From IMG/VR virus record IMGVR_UViG_3300025652_000055, positions 1 through 64,000 of that record: 64,000 nt of DNA. One strand, written 5' to 3'. A program made the translations under genes and the position numbers. This document shows positions 36,295-47,148 of this stretch, piece after piece (within the stretch, counting starts at the first letter, position 1; each line of letters begins with the position of its first letter). The notes below the pieces were generated by a model. It did not search any database and was not told where the DNA came from. It worked only from the letters and a program-made list of their open reading frames with translations. The stretch is from a virus.

Positions 36295-39200
36295 ATGCCA
36301 GATTATATAGTAGGTGACAGAAAATACACGGAAGAAGAAGCAAACACTGCTGCTTCTGGTTTAGGTATGGACATGAGCACTTGGAAACAAACTTTTAACG
36401 CCAAGGTTGTGGCGGGAAACCAATTAGATCCTGCAGAAAATGCGGAGGCGAATGCAGGGTCGGAAAACAATCAAGCCTCAAACCAAGGAGAATCGGGTTC
36501 GTTTGGAAATCCTTCTTCATCGGTATCACTATTGAATAGAGATGAAATAAAAGAAGAAACACCAGAGTGGATATCACAAATATACGAGGAAAATCCTTAT
36601 GATCCATCTGCTCAAGATCAACAAGTTTTAATGGGTGGTGGATTTGAACATAATATAAATTTGCTAAAAAAAGAGCAGAAGAAATATACAATGTTTGATG
36701 TTAAATCTAGTGACATAGACGAAGAAATAAAAAGACTTGAGTTTGAACAAAACAACACAGGTGAAAGAAATAGAACAAGAAGATCTAGAAATCATAGAGA
36801 AGTAAAGAATAAACTGTCTGAATATGATGATCAAATAACTAGAATATACAGTGACGAAAGTTTAAACATAGATGAGCAAAAAACTTTAGAGCTTGCTGTA
36901 ATAGAGGATAAAAATACTTATTTAAACTTCGGTATATCTAAGGCTGAAAAAAAAGATTACGAAGAAAACTTAAAGATTTTAGAGAATATATCTAAAACAA
37001 CAGATAATGAGGCTAATAGTTCTGGCTTTCAGATACACTCTGATAATGAAGAAGAACAAATAGAGTTAACACAACAAGTAGAAGACGAGATATTAAATAC
37101 CGTAGGTAGTGACAGAAGAGCTAAGCAGAGATTAATTGGATCTGTTAGCGACGAAGCTATTACAGCTACTATGGGTTTTGAGCAGAAAGAGCAGATAATA
37201 AACAATGCTAAAATGCAGGTTATTAGTAAAGCTTCTGATAAAGCTCAAAAAGATATGGCTCGTTTGCAAAACGATCTTTATAAAGATTTTGATTCTGAAG
37301 ATGATTTAACTCAAGCTGCTGTTGATGACTTTAATTTAAAAGCTAAAGAGATACAAGATACGTTTTATAATCTAGCTGGTCAATATGATTTTGATTTAGC
37401 TACTAAAGCTTTCATGACTACAAACTTTGAAACAACAGCTGAGTTTCAAGAGTGGAGAGATAAGAAAATAGAAGACGGTGAGTTTGTGTCAAGTGCTGCT
37501 GATTTTGGCGCAACAATAACTCAAGGTTTGAGAGATTTTGGTACAGAGTACTTTTATGGAACAGCATCTATGGTAAACAGGCTAGCGCTTTATGGTTTAA
37601 CAAAAGCTGGTGTAGACACTCAAGGTATGTACGATAGGTTAAACTATATGGACGACTTAGTTGATAGTAGTTTTCTTAAAAACAATACATTTGGGACGTC
37701 TGATGTAGGAGGTTCTTTGTGGAAAGATGGTGTTAACGTTAGATCTAGTTTTAAAACTTTAGGTAACATGCTTCCTTTTACTTTAGCTTTAGCGGCTTCA
37801 GTTAAAAAAGGAGACTTACGTAAACTTAAAGACGTGTACAAGCTTTTTGGTAAAAACAAATCTGGATTAAAATACGGTAACATTGGCTTAAACGTTCCTA
37901 AAATAAAAATAGGTGGTAAAACCTTATTAGAAGGTGGTAGAAAAACTATTGGTGGTATAAACATGAATACCATTAGAATGGGCCAAACAGCTTACATGGG
38001 TACCATAAGAGATAATTATAATGAAGCTATAGACATGGGCTTGGATGAAGGTCAAGCTTTAGCATATAGTAACATGGCATCTTTCGCAACATCCGTTGTT
38101 CAAGGTATAATGCCAGACGCTAACTTCTTTAATACAGCTGCGGGTAAAGGATTATTGAATACTTTCAAAGGTGATTTAAGTAAAGCAGCTAGTAAAAAAG
38201 CTATAAAAGAAGTAAGCAAACAATTTGCAAATAATCTTATAGGAGAGATTGGCGAAGAGGAAATGGAACTACTTCTTACAGATATGGCTAAATTAACCGT
38301 TGGATTATCTAATCAAACAGGGTTTTTAGACGCACAGACTCAGTTCGAAACTTTAATGGGTACACTTATACTTTCAGGCTCAACGTCTGTAGCAACATCT
38401 ACTGTTGGTGGTGGTTACAGCAATGTTAAAAAACAAGTATACTTAGAAGCAAGAGCAAACATTACCGGCGTTATGGAAACGTTGAAAGCTAACAAAGAGT
38501 ACAACCAAAATCTATACGACAGAGCTAAAGCTGCTGGTAAACAAGATTTAATGGATAGAGCTAAGCTAGATCTTGATCAAGCTAATGCTGCTTTACAACA
38601 TGGTAATGATATTAAAAACGCTATAAACTTAGGTGGAGAGTTTGTTACTGATAAAGAAATAGATTTATACATACAAAAGCAAAAACTACTTGATGCTAAA
38701 AAGAATCTAGGAGCTAAAGCTACAGCAACTGTAGAGATGATGATTGATGGTGTTGCTACTACTTTTACTGGAGATTTACAAGGTATAAACGAAAAGATAT
38801 CAGAAATAGATGGTGAAATTGCTGGTGGAAGGGTAACCCAAAACAAGGAAGAGATATCAAAGAAAACAACTGAAGCTTCTGAGAAAACAGCTAAAAAGCT
38901 GGGTATTGATATGAATACTTTTGAAGATGACGATGTTTCTGTTGAAGGTAGCAAAACCGCAGACCAAAAAGTTAAAGATAGAATAGACGAAATAAACGCT
39001 GGGTTACCTGAGAGAAACAAAGGTAAAAGCAAAGAAGAACAAGATCAAAAAGTAAACGTAAAAAGAGTAGGCGACAATGGTTTTGTAGTACAATATAAAG
39101 ATGGTACTCAGGAAATAATAATAAACAAAACTAAGTCAGAAAAAAATAGTGAAACAACAGTTGCTCAGCACGAGGTATTACATAGTGTTTTAAATGAAAC

Positions 39201-42200
39201 ACTAATGAAAAACCCTAAAGCAGCTCAAGCTATGGCTGGTGTTTTAAAAGAGCAAGTGGACAGTATGATAGCTAAAGGTTATGATCCTAGTTCATATTTG
39301 TCGGCTAAACTACAAGCTTACAAGAATAACTCAGCTGATGTTCAAGCAGAGGAATTACTTACTTTCTTTTCAGATGGTATGGCTCAAGGTTTCATAGGTT
39401 TTGAAGAAAACACGTTTACTAAAATAAAAGATGTTTTAAGACAAACGTTTCAAAATTTAGGTATAAAAGGTATAGAGTTTAATACAGGTAGAGATGTTTA
39501 TAACTTTCTAAAAGACTACAACAAGTCAATGGCTAGTGGTAAAGGTATTAAAGGTTCTATATTAGATGTAGCTAAAAAAGGTGCTAAAGGTAGTTTAGTT
39601 AACGGTATAGGATCTCAAACAGCTTTAGAAAGAAAGGTTAACAAATCTTTTGATACAAAAGCTAAAGGCTATGGATCTGAAATAGTAAATTTTTATACAC
39701 CATATATAAAGAAAGCGGTATTTGGTAATAACAAAAGTCTTTACGGTAATAAAGCTTTAGTTGGTCAAGTTAGAGAAGTTCAAGCTAAGATACTTGACAT
39801 AGTTAAAAATCACAACAACTCTGATCCTATATCTCTTACAGATAAAATAGGTAGATTATTTGGACCTACTGGTACTAGTGAAAACACTAAAAGTTCTAAA
39901 GATTTATATAGTAGTACTGAAATGATCATGGGACTTGACGAGTCTATGACAGAAGATGATAGAATAGAACACATGAGTAACATGTCTGAGTCTAATAAAA
40001 CTAGACTAGGACAATTAGTTGGTTACGAGTATACTAATGAAGTAAAGAAGAGATTAAGAAAGTTTAGTAAGATACCAGGGTTTAAAGCTGTTGAAGAAAG
40101 CATTTTAGCTGATATAACTTATGGTACTACAAAACAAGGTAAAAGCGGTAAAGAAGTAAAAGTACAAGGTATTGTTGGTATAGTTGAAAGATACAGTGGA
40201 GCTATAGAGCTTAACAGATGGATCAATGGTCAGCTAGATAATAAAATACAAGGTATAGTAGAAAGCTACAACTTAGGTAAAGAAGTTCAAGAGTTTAGTA
40301 CAAAAAGTGCTAAAGGTCCAAGTATAAACAAAGGTAAATATACTAATATATTAAAGACAAACGCTGTACCTAGTTTTGCTAAAAGACAATTAAAGGAAAG
40401 TGTTATTAAAGTTGTTAGAGTTTTAAAAACATCTGTATTCAAAGCAACTTCTAAAAACGTAACAATAGCTCCTTGGATAAGAGAGTTTAAAAAAGAAGTA
40501 GGTAAACAGAACGATATAGTTTTTAAAAAAATAATGGGTGGTTTAGCTAATGATAAATTCTCTAAATACTTATTAAAAAACAAAAAGGTTATATTAGAAA
40601 ATATGACAACCACTTGGTTAGGTGGAGCAATACCAGCGGCTGTACAAAAGAAGGTTGATGGTAGATGGACACCAGACTGGAAAGGTAAAAAAGTAGACTT
40701 TGAGTCTAGCGCAGAGACAGGTAGAACTTCTGGGTTAGAAATGGTAAAAAGAGATACTGATATATCTGATGAAAAGTTTTTATCTTACTTTGGCGAAGTT
40801 GTAGTTAAAGATGGTAAACCTACATTAAAATCTTTAACTAGAGGTAGAAAGGAGTCTTTAGCTAAAGCTATGGCTGAAGAAACTGGTTTAGAACTTGTAG
40901 CAAATGATTCCGAGGTATTTAATGAACTAACCAGTAATCAAGATAGACTAGGTGTAGTATCAGCTTCTATAGACATACTTGATATAGGTAGAGATATAGA
41001 AAGAGGAAACGCTAAGTCAAACAAGTCACCAGAAGTAGTACAAGAGGCTTTGTTTAACATGATGAATGAAGCTATATTAAATGGTGGTAATTCAGATTCT
41101 TATTTGCTTTACAAGTCAGAGCAACCTAAAGATATACAGGCTTACGCTGAAGAGATTGGCTTAGGTACTTATTTTGATGAAGGTAAAACTGGTTATAAAA
41201 AACCTTTACTAGAGTGGTCTGATATGCCAGTGCTGTTTGGGCCAGCAAAAGAAATATACAAAAGAACCATAACAAACAAAACCAAAGATGAGTCAATGAA
41301 ACAATTGGCTGATTTTTCAAACGCTTTGATAGACGTATTACCTCCAGATTTAGTTGATGCTGTTGGTAATGATATGTTTGCTATAGTTTACGCATACCTA
41401 GATGGTGCAGAGAAAAAATCTGACGGTAAGCCAGGTAAGTATAATTATTTAGCTAAAAAAAGAAAAGCAAAAGCAGATCAAGAATCTGATATAGAGTTAA
41501 CTTTTAACCCTGCAGACATAAGAATATTTAACTCTGCTAGTGGTGTTATGAAGCAAATAACAACTATACTTAAAAAAGATATAACAGCAGCTGAAAAGCA
41601 GGCTATGGTTGAAGAGAAATTTGGAGACATAATAGCTAAAGCTGAAATAGCGAACATAGAAGCTTTAAAGTATATAATGGACAAAGCTACTGAGCTTATA
41701 GCTGAAGATCCTTCGCTAGCTCCTGGTTTTATGAGGTGGATGGAAACTTCAACAAACAACGTAAAAGCTCAAAGAGGTTTAACAAGGTTACCATTAATAC
41801 AATATGTTGATGGATCAATGGAAGCAGATGAAACTCATGTGTTTTATGATCAAGCTAAGGAATTTGCTATAGAAAGATCTACAGCTATGTATGATAAGCT
41901 TCCAGCTAAAACTAAAAAGGAAGTAACACTACAGCAATTTATAGATGAAAGATTAGAAAAACATCCACCAGAAAAACATTTAAAGTTCAAGGGTGAGCAT
42001 GTTGATCCAGCTGCAAACGTTATGCTTGACTTAGCTAAAGTTGCATTAAAAACAGCTGCTAAGATACATCAAATGGGTTTACTTAACAAGCCTAAGCAAT
42101 TACGTGCTATAAATACTTTTGCTGGGTTAGAGATGGATAAAATACTACGTACTTATAGTCAAACACTTGGTTCAGAGTTATTTTCAGCTATTCAAGATAA

Positions 42201-45200
42201 CTCACTAGGTACAACGTCTAAGCTTGGTGACTTTAGAGGACTAACAGTTGATCCTAATTCCTACAACACGTTCTTAACGTCGGAAGGCATACAAGCTGTA
42301 GAGTATATAAAAAGAGAAAACTTATCTATAGATTTTATAAATAAAATAATAAGTAGAGTAAATGTAGATAATTATATAAATAATCAAAATAGGACTGACG
42401 CATTAAACAATGCCCTTGACCCTAATAAGAAGGTAAAAGGTATTTCTGTTTTTGATTTTGATGATACGTTGGCTCAGACCAAGTCTAATGTGCTATACAC
42501 AATGCCTGACGGCACTAAGGGTAAAATAGATGCTACACAGTTCGCGGCTCAATCGGCTGACTTAGAAGCTCAGGGAGCTGTTTTTGATTTTAGCGAGTTT
42601 AGCCAAGTAATAGACGGTAAAAAAGGTCCTTTAGCTGATTTAGCTCTAAAACGTCAAGGCAAGTTTGGTAGTGGGGATATTTTTGTTTTAACCGCAAGAC
42701 CTCAAGCCTCCGATATTGCTATTCAAAAGTTTTTAAAAGAAATAGGTTTAGATCTTAAAATAGCTAATATAACAGGTTTAGCAGACGGCACGGCTCAAGC
42801 TAAGGCAGATTGGATAGTGGGTAAAGCGGCTGATGGTTACAATGACTTTTATTTTGCTGACGATGCTATTAAAAATGTCAAAGCAGTTAAAGAAGCACTT
42901 AGTGTTTTAGATGTTAAAGGTGATGTGCAACAAGCTATAGTAAAATCAAACAAAGGTAGAAGCCAAGAGTTTAACGAGATGCTAGAGGCTAGAACTGGTA
43001 TTGATGCCGTAAAAACTTTCTCTAAAGCAAAAGGAGAAATGTTAGGTAGAGGTAAAGGTAGGTTTAGATATTTTCTACCTCCATCAGCAGAAGACTTTAT
43101 GGGTCTAATGTACAACTTTTTAGGTAAAGGTAAAAAGGGTGATGCAGATAAAAAGTGGATAGAAGATAACTTAATGAAGCCTTACTCAAGAGGTATTGCT
43201 AATATAGAAAGAGCTAAGCAAGCGGTACAAACTTCTTACAACGCTTTAAGATCAGAATTTAAAGATGTAAGAAAAAAACTAGGTAAGCAAATACCAGATT
43301 TAGGTTTTACTTACGATCAAGCTATTAGAGTATACTTGTACACTAAAGCAGGACATAAAATACCTGGATTATCTAAAAGTGATCTAAAAGATTTATTAAC
43401 TATAGTAAGCGGAGATCAAAGAGTTAAACTATTTGCAGACAGTGTTGGTTTAATATCTAATCAAAAAGAAGGTTACACTGCCCCAGGAGAATATTGGTTG
43501 ACAGGTAGTATAGCTAGTGACTTAAATGATATAACACAAAAAGTAGGTAGAAAAGAGTTTATAAAAGAGTTTATAGATAATTCAAAAGAAATATTTAGTG
43601 AAGAAAACTTAAACAAGATTGAGGCTGCTTATGGTCAAAACTTTAGAGAATCACTAGAAGACATACTCTATAGAATGGAGAATGGTACTAATAGGACTTT
43701 TGGTAAAAACAAGCTTGCAAACAAATGGAGTAATTGGTTAAACAACTCTGTTGGTGCTATAATGTTTTTTAACATGAGATCTGCTTTGCTACAAACTCTG
43801 TCAACTGTAAACTTCGTTAACTGGACAGATAATAACCCTGCTAAGGCCGCGTTGGCGTTTGCAAACCAACCTCAATACTGGAGAGATTTTGCAACTATAT
43901 TTAATTCAGATAAATTAAAACAAAGACGTAAAGGTTTAAAGACAGATGTAAATGAGGCTGAACTAGCTAATGCAATGGCTGGTAGCAAGAACAAGGCACA
44001 AGCTGCTTTTCAATACTTATTAAAAATAGGTTTTACACCTACTCAAATAGCGGATAGTTTTGCTATAGCTTCAGGTGGCGCTACAATGTACAGAAATAGA
44101 ATAAAAACATATTTAAAACAAGGCATGGATCAAAAACAGGCTGAAGATAAAGCTTGGGAAGATTTCTCTATGTTAGCAGAAGAAACTCAACAGTCATCTG
44201 ATCCGTCTTTAATATCCGCACAGCAAGCTGGTCCTTTAGGTAGGTTTGTTTTAGCTTTCCAAAATACACCTATGCAGTACAATAGGCTTATTAAGAAAGC
44301 TGGTAGAGATTTAATAAATGGTAGAGGAGACTGGAAAACTAATGTTTCTAAGATAGCTTACTATGGAGCAATACAAAACTTTATATTCTCTGCTATGCAG
44401 AAAGCTTTATTTAGTATGTTGTTTGAAGATGAAGAAGAACGATGTGAAGGTTTAGAAGGTAAGAAACTTGAGGCGTGTCAAAATAAAGAGTGGAAAGTAG
44501 ATGTTGGTAATAGTATGGCAGACAGTATTCTTAGAGGTAGTGGACTTTATGGTGCTGTAGGAGCAACGCTTAAAAACGCTATAAGACAATTTAGAAAACA
44601 AGAAAATAAAGGATTTACAGCAGATCACACGTACACTATATTAGAATTGGCTAACTTATCCCCACCGTTGGGTTCTAAGCTAAGAAAAGTATATAGCGCT
44701 ATACAAACCTATAGATTTGAGAAAGATGTTATAAAAGAAAGAGGATTAAATTTAGATAGCCCTACTTGGTCTGTAATAGGTAATCTAGTAAGTGGCGGTA
44801 CAAATGTTCCTTTAGACAGGCTTGTTAAGAAGTTTAACAACATAAATGCAGCACTAGACGAGAGGAACGCTATATGGAAAAGAGCTTTCTTTGCATTTGG
44901 ATGGAATACATGGGATTTAAAAGCTGAGCCTAACGAAACACATGAGCAAATAAAATCAGACGCTAAAGCTAAAAGAAAAGAAGCTGGCAAGATAAAAGCT
45001 AAAGAAACTAGAGAGCAAAACAAAATAAAAGAAGCTCAACGTTTAGCAAACATGGACCCTATAGAAAGAGCTGAATACGAGGCTGAGAAAAAAAGAAAAA
45101 GATCTGAGTCTGCTAAAAAAGGTGCTGAAACAAGAAGAATAAATAAAAGAATAAAAGACTCTATAGCTAGGTCTTCGATTTTAGAAAGACAAGATAGATT

Positions 45201-45240
45201 ATTAGAAGAGTACAGAAAGAAAAACAAAAAAAACAAATAA
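36295..45240 (+). CDS. giant polyvalent-type ejection protein with zincin and HAD domains
   Basis: A 2981-residue protein, the largest in the window. The N-terminal ~350 residues are acidic and helical. A zinc-protease-type HEVLH motif is at 959-963. A HAD phosphatase-like domain shows DFDDT (2054-2058), VLTARP (2131-2136) and FADDA (about 2187-2191). The C-terminal ~550 residues contain a hydrophobic helical region (SVGAIMFFNMRSALLQTL; FQNTPMQYNRLIKKAGRDL) followed by a very basic Lys/Arg tail. Such multidomain proteins are thought to travel with the genome and act early in the host. Activities are inferred from motifs. Confidence 0.75.
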   Translation: MPDYIVGDRKYTEEEANTAASGLGMDMSTWKQTFNAKVVAGNQLDPAENAEANAGSENNQASNQGESGSFGNPSSSVSLLNRDEIKEETPEWISQIYEENPYDPSAQDQQVLMGGGFEHNINLLKKEQKKYTMFDVKSSDIDEEIKRLEFEQNNTGERNRTRRSRNHREVKNKLSEYDDQITRIYSDESLNIDEQKTLELAVIEDKNTYLNFGISKAEKKDYEENLKILENISKTTDNEANSSGFQIHSDNEEEQIELTQQVEDEILNTVGSDRRAKQRLIGSVSDEAITATMGFEQKEQIINNAKMQVISKASDKAQKDMARLQNDLYKDFDSEDDLTQAAVDDFNLKAKEIQDTFYNLAGQYDFDLATKAFMTTNFETTAEFQEWRDKKIEDGEFVSSAADFGATITQGLRDFGTEYFYGTASMVNRLALYGLTKAGVDTQGMYDRLNYMDDLVDSSFLKNNTFGTSDVGGSLWKDGVNVRSSFKTLGNMLPFTLALAASVKKGDLRKLKDVYKLFGKNKSGLKYGNIGLNVPKIKIGGKTLLEGGRKTIGGINMNTIRMGQTAYMGTIRDNYNEAIDMGLDEGQALAYSNMASFATSVVQGIMPDANFFNTAAGKGLLNTFKGDLSKAASKKAIKEVSKQFANNLIGEIGEEEMELLLTDMAKLTVGLSNQTGFLDAQTQFETLMGTLILSGSTSVATSTVGGGYSNVKKQVYLEARANITGVMETLKANKEYNQNLYDRAKAAGKQDLMDRAKLDLDQANAALQHGNDIKNAINLGGEFVTDKEIDLYIQKQKLLDAKKNLGAKATATVEMMIDGVATTFTGDLQGINEKISEIDGEIAGGRVTQNKEEISKKTTEASEKTAKKLGIDMNTFEDDDVSVEGSKTADQKVKDRIDEINAGLPERNKGKSKEEQDQKVNVKRVGDNGFVVQYKDGTQEIIINKTKSEKNSETTVAQHEVLHSVLNETLMKNPKAAQAMAGVLKEQVDSMIAKGYDPSSYLSAKLQAYKNNSADVQAEELLTFFSDGMAQGFIGFEENTFTKIKDVLRQTFQNLGIKGIEFNTGRDVYNFLKDYNKSMASGKGIKGSILDVAKKGAKGSLVNGIGSQTALERKVNKSFDTKAKGYGSEIVNFYTPYIKKAVFGNNKSLYGNKALVGQVREVQAKILDIVKNHNNSDPISLTDKIGRLFGPTGTSENTKSSKDLYSSTEMIMGLDESMTEDDRIEHMSNMSESNKTRLGQLVGYEYTNEVKKRLRKFSKIPGFKAVEESILADITYGTTKQGKSGKEVKVQGIVGIVERYSGAIELNRWINGQLDNKIQGIVESYNLGKEVQEFSTKSAKGPSINKGKYTNILKTNAVPSFAKRQLKESVIKVVRVLKTSVFKATSKNVTIAPWIREFKKEVGKQNDIVFKKIMGGLANDKFSKYLLKNKKVILENMTTTWLGGAIPAAVQKKVDGRWTPDWKGKKVDFESSAETGRTSGLEMVKRDTDISDEKFLSYFGEVVVKDGKPTLKSLTRGRKESLAKAMAEETGLELVANDSEVFNELTSNQDRLGVVSASIDILDIGRDIERGNAKSNKSPEVVQEALFNMMNEAILNGGNSDSYLLYKSEQPKDIQAYAEEIGLGTYFDEGKTGYKKPLLEWSDMPVLFGPAKEIYKRTITNKTKDESMKQLADFSNALIDVLPPDLVDAVGNDMFAIVYAYLDGAEKKSDGKPGKYNYLAKKRKAKADQESDIELTFNPADIRIFNSASGVMKQITTILKKDITAAEKQAMVEEKFGDIIAKAEIANIEALKYIMDKATELIAEDPSLAPGFMRWMETSTNNVKAQRGLTRLPLIQYVDGSMEADETHVFYDQAKEFAIERSTAMYDKLPAKTKKEVTLQQFIDERLEKHPPEKHLKFKGEHVDPAANVMLDLAKVALKTAAKIHQMGLLNKPKQLRAINTFAGLEMDKILRTYSQTLGSELFSAIQDNSLGTTSKLGDFRGLTVDPNSYNTFLTSEGIQAVEYIKRENLSIDFINKIISRVNVDNYINNQNRTDALNNALDPNKKVKGISVFDFDDTLAQTKSNVLYTMPDGTKGKIDATQFAAQSADLEAQGAVFDFSEFSQVIDGKKGPLADLALKRQGKFGSGDIFVLTARPQASDIAIQKFLKEIGLDLKIANITGLADGTAQAKADWIVGKAADGYNDFYFADDAIKNVKAVKEALSVLDVKGDVQQAIVKSNKGRSQEFNEMLEARTGIDAVKTFSKAKGEMLGRGKGRFRYFLPPSAEDFMGLMYNFLGKGKKGDADKKWIEDNLMKPYSRGIANIERAKQAVQTSYNALRSEFKDVRKKLGKQIPDLGFTYDQAIRVYLYTKAGHKIPGLSKSDLKDLLTIVSGDQRVKLFADSVGLISNQKEGYTAPGEYWLTGSIASDLNDITQKVGRKEFIKEFIDNSKEIFSEENLNKIEAAYGQNFRESLEDILYRMENGTNRTFGKNKLANKWSNWLNNSVGAIMFFNMRSALLQTLSTVNFVNWTDNNPAKAALAFANQPQYWRDFATIFNSDKLKQRRKGLKTDVNEAELANAMAGSKNKAQAAFQYLLKIGFTPTQIADSFAIASGGATMYRNRIKTYLKQGMDQKQAEDKAWEDFSMLAEETQQSSDPSLISAQQAGPLGRFVLAFQNTPMQYNRLIKKAGRDLINGRGDWKTNVSKIAYYGAIQNFIFSAMQKALFSMLFEDEEERCEGLEGKKLEACQNKEWKVDVGNSMADSILRGSGLYGAVGATLKNAIRQFRKQENKGFTADHTYTILELANLSPPLGSKLRKVYSAIQTYRFEKDVIKERGLNLDSPTWSVIGNLVSGGTNVPLDRLVKKFNNINAALDERNAIWKRAFFAFGWNTWDLKAEPNETHEQIKSDAKAKRKEAGKIKAKETREQNKIKEAQRLANMDPIERAEYEAEKKRKRSESAKKGAETRRINKRIKDSIARSSILERQDRLLEEYRKKNKKNK

Positions 45241-45247
45241 GGTAAAA

Positions 45248-46450
45248 ATGAAAAACATCCTAATTACTATTTTAACACTACTGACGTTAACAGTTAACGG
45301 ACAAGAAAAAGAAAAAGGTAAATTTTTTAAAAACTTTTTTAACGATTTTTTAAAGTACGGAACAATATATGGAGCTGGAGATGTTTCTAACTCTATAGAA
45401 GCATCTGAACCAACTTATTTTGTGCGAACAAATCCTGACGGTGGCTTGTATGACATACCTGTTGTTGTCGACAATACACCTGATTATCCTTTTGATTATA
45501 GATTAGGTTTTGGAATTAGAAAACTAGCAAGGTTTGATTATGAAAGAAAACCTAGAAACTATTATGACGGAACAGAGCAACAATTAGCTTTTACAGCACC
45601 TACATCAGCTCTGCAAGGTTTAGAATATCAAGTGCATTTTGAAAAAGAACGCTGGAGAGGTGAGTTGTTTAAGAATCATAGAGTTTTTGTAAAGCACACT
45701 GGTAAGTATCATATAATAAAAGCAGAATCAAGAGAGGTTGGTAAAATAAATTTAAAATACAAATCAGCTGAACTAAGAGCTAGATTACCTATAGGTAAAA
45801 AACTTAGTATATCTGCTGGAGCAATATACCGTACTCATGATAGACCTTACGGATATAACCCTATTGAAATATGGTTGAATGAAACTCAAATGGTAGATGG
45901 TCAAGAGCTTCCAGTAAACTATTGGTACGAATTAGGTTTTTTATATGGCTATGATGATATATACTATAATGAGCAGGACGAGCTAGGTAACTCAACTTCT
46001 GATTGGTATTGGATAGATCCAGATGGAAACAGAGTTGCAGATACAGATCTTGAGTTTAGAGAAACAGTGTTTACAGAGTTAATGAATCGGTACAATGGTG
46101 AGCAGTGGGATTTGTTAGATGCTTTTGGTGAGGTTGCACCTGTTGTCGGTTTTGATTTTTATCATTATAAAAGAAGCTTTTGGCTTCACGCTTATGCCAA
46201 CTACATACTACCTTATCATCGTTATATACAAGGAGATGAAGCTGTTAGTTATTTAAATAGAAACAACTGGGGTAAAGGTGGATTAATGCAAGATTCAGAA
46301 CTTGAACAGTGGGAGGATTACTCTGCTGGATTAAATTTAGGTTGGAAAATTAGTAAAAACCTTGGCGTGTTTGCTGAGGGTGAATATAGTAAAATGTGGG
46401 ATAGTGAATTATTCATAACCACTTTTGGTTTAAACTTTACATTTAGATAA
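45248..46450 (+). CDS. exported protein, candidate outer-membrane beta barrel
   Basis: A 400-residue protein with a clear signal peptide (MKNILITILTLLTLTVNGQ, cleavage after Gln). The remainder alternates aromatic and polar residues in strand-like segments and ends in FGLNFTFR, the aromatic C-terminal strand seen in outer-membrane barrels. A phage-encoded outer-membrane protein could block adsorption by competitors or assist outer-membrane disruption at lysis. Function unproven; no homologous family recognised with certainty. Confidence 0.6.
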   Translation: MKNILITILTLLTLTVNGQEKEKGKFFKNFFNDFLKYGTIYGAGDVSNSIEASEPTYFVRTNPDGGLYDIPVVVDNTPDYPFDYRLGFGIRKLARFDYERKPRNYYDGTEQQLAFTAPTSALQGLEYQVHFEKERWRGELFKNHRVFVKHTGKYHIIKAESREVGKINLKYKSAELRARLPIGKKLSISAGAIYRTHDRPYGYNPIEIWLNETQMVDGQELPVNYWYELGFLYGYDDIYYNEQDELGNSTSDWYWIDPDGNRVADTDLEFRETVFTELMNRYNGEQWDLLDAFGEVAPVVGFDFYHYKRSFWLHAYANYILPYHRYIQGDEAVSYLNRNNWGKGGLMQDSELEQWEDYSAGLNLGWKISKNLGVFAEGEYSKMWDSELFITTFGLNFTFR

Positions 46451-46452
46451 AT

Positions 46453-46740
46453 ATGAGCGCACCACAGATAGGAGAAAGCACAAAGGTAACACTTGACTTA
46501 AAAACAATAGGTATAATAGTTGGGTTTACTATTTCGCTGGCAACAACTTATTTTACATTAAAATCTGATATAGCAGTCGCTATGACAGAACCTAAGCCAG
46601 AGATATCAAAAATAGAATTTGATATGAAAGATGAATTAATACGTCAAACAATAATGGACACACAAGATGACGTAGAACAAATTTTAGAAAAATTAGATAA
46701 ACTTGATGAAAGAGTTTATGAAATTCAAAAACAAAAATAA
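46453..46740 (+). CDS. single-TM coiled-coil protein
   Basis: A 95-residue protein with one transmembrane helix (about 18-36) and a long C-terminal coiled coil (DDVEQILEKLDKLDERVYEIQ). Orientation is probably N-in with the coil in the periplasm, reminiscent of an inner-membrane spanin or an accessory holin. It shares a TAATG stop/start with the next gene. Confidence 0.55.
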   Translation: MSAPQIGESTKVTLDLKTIGIIVGFTISLATTYFTLKSDIAVAMTEPKPEISKIEFDMKDELIRQTIMDTQDDVEQILEKLDKLDERVYEIQKQK

Positions 46741-47147
46741 TGAAAAACTTTATTTTAATTTTATTTACTACATTCTGTTTTAGTCAATCAGACGTGCCTG
46801 AAAAATATTGGTTGAACGATGATACTTTTGATGAAGTTGTTATTGGTTCTGCTTTTGACGACAATGAAGGCGATACTATATTAGTTGAGTTTTGGGCTGA
46901 GTTTAATGCTGAAAATTGTTTTGCTGAATGGGATCAAATTAAAAATGCTAAATACTATAGAATAAACATAGCTGATTCACCAAAGACTAAAAAACAATAT
47001 AGAGTTAGAATGGCGCCTACTCTTATAATATTTAAAAACGGATCAAAGCAAAATGTTTTCAAAGCTGGCTTAGATCTTCTTTTGCCAACAGATTTGAAAG
47101 AAGTACAAGAAACTATAAACGAAATTAACAACGCAAACAAATTTTAA
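46740..47147 (+). CDS. exported thioredoxin-like protein without CxxC
   Basis: A 135-residue protein with a signal peptide (MKNFILILFTTFCFSQ). The thioredoxin core is visible: VEFWAEF (49-55), then NAENC in place of the CGPC active site, and the cis-proline loop MAPTLIIFKNG (91-101). Both active-site cysteine positions are replaced, with one Cys just after. It is therefore unlikely to be a normal oxidoreductase and may be a periplasmic binding or assembly factor. Confidence 0.6.
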   Translation: MKNFILILFTTFCFSQSDVPEKYWLNDDTFDEVVIGSAFDDNEGDTILVEFWAEFNAENCFAEWDQIKNAKYYRINIADSPKTKKQYRVRMAPTLIIFKNGSKQNVFKAGLDLLLPTDLKEVQETINEINNANKF

Positions 47148-47148
47148 C

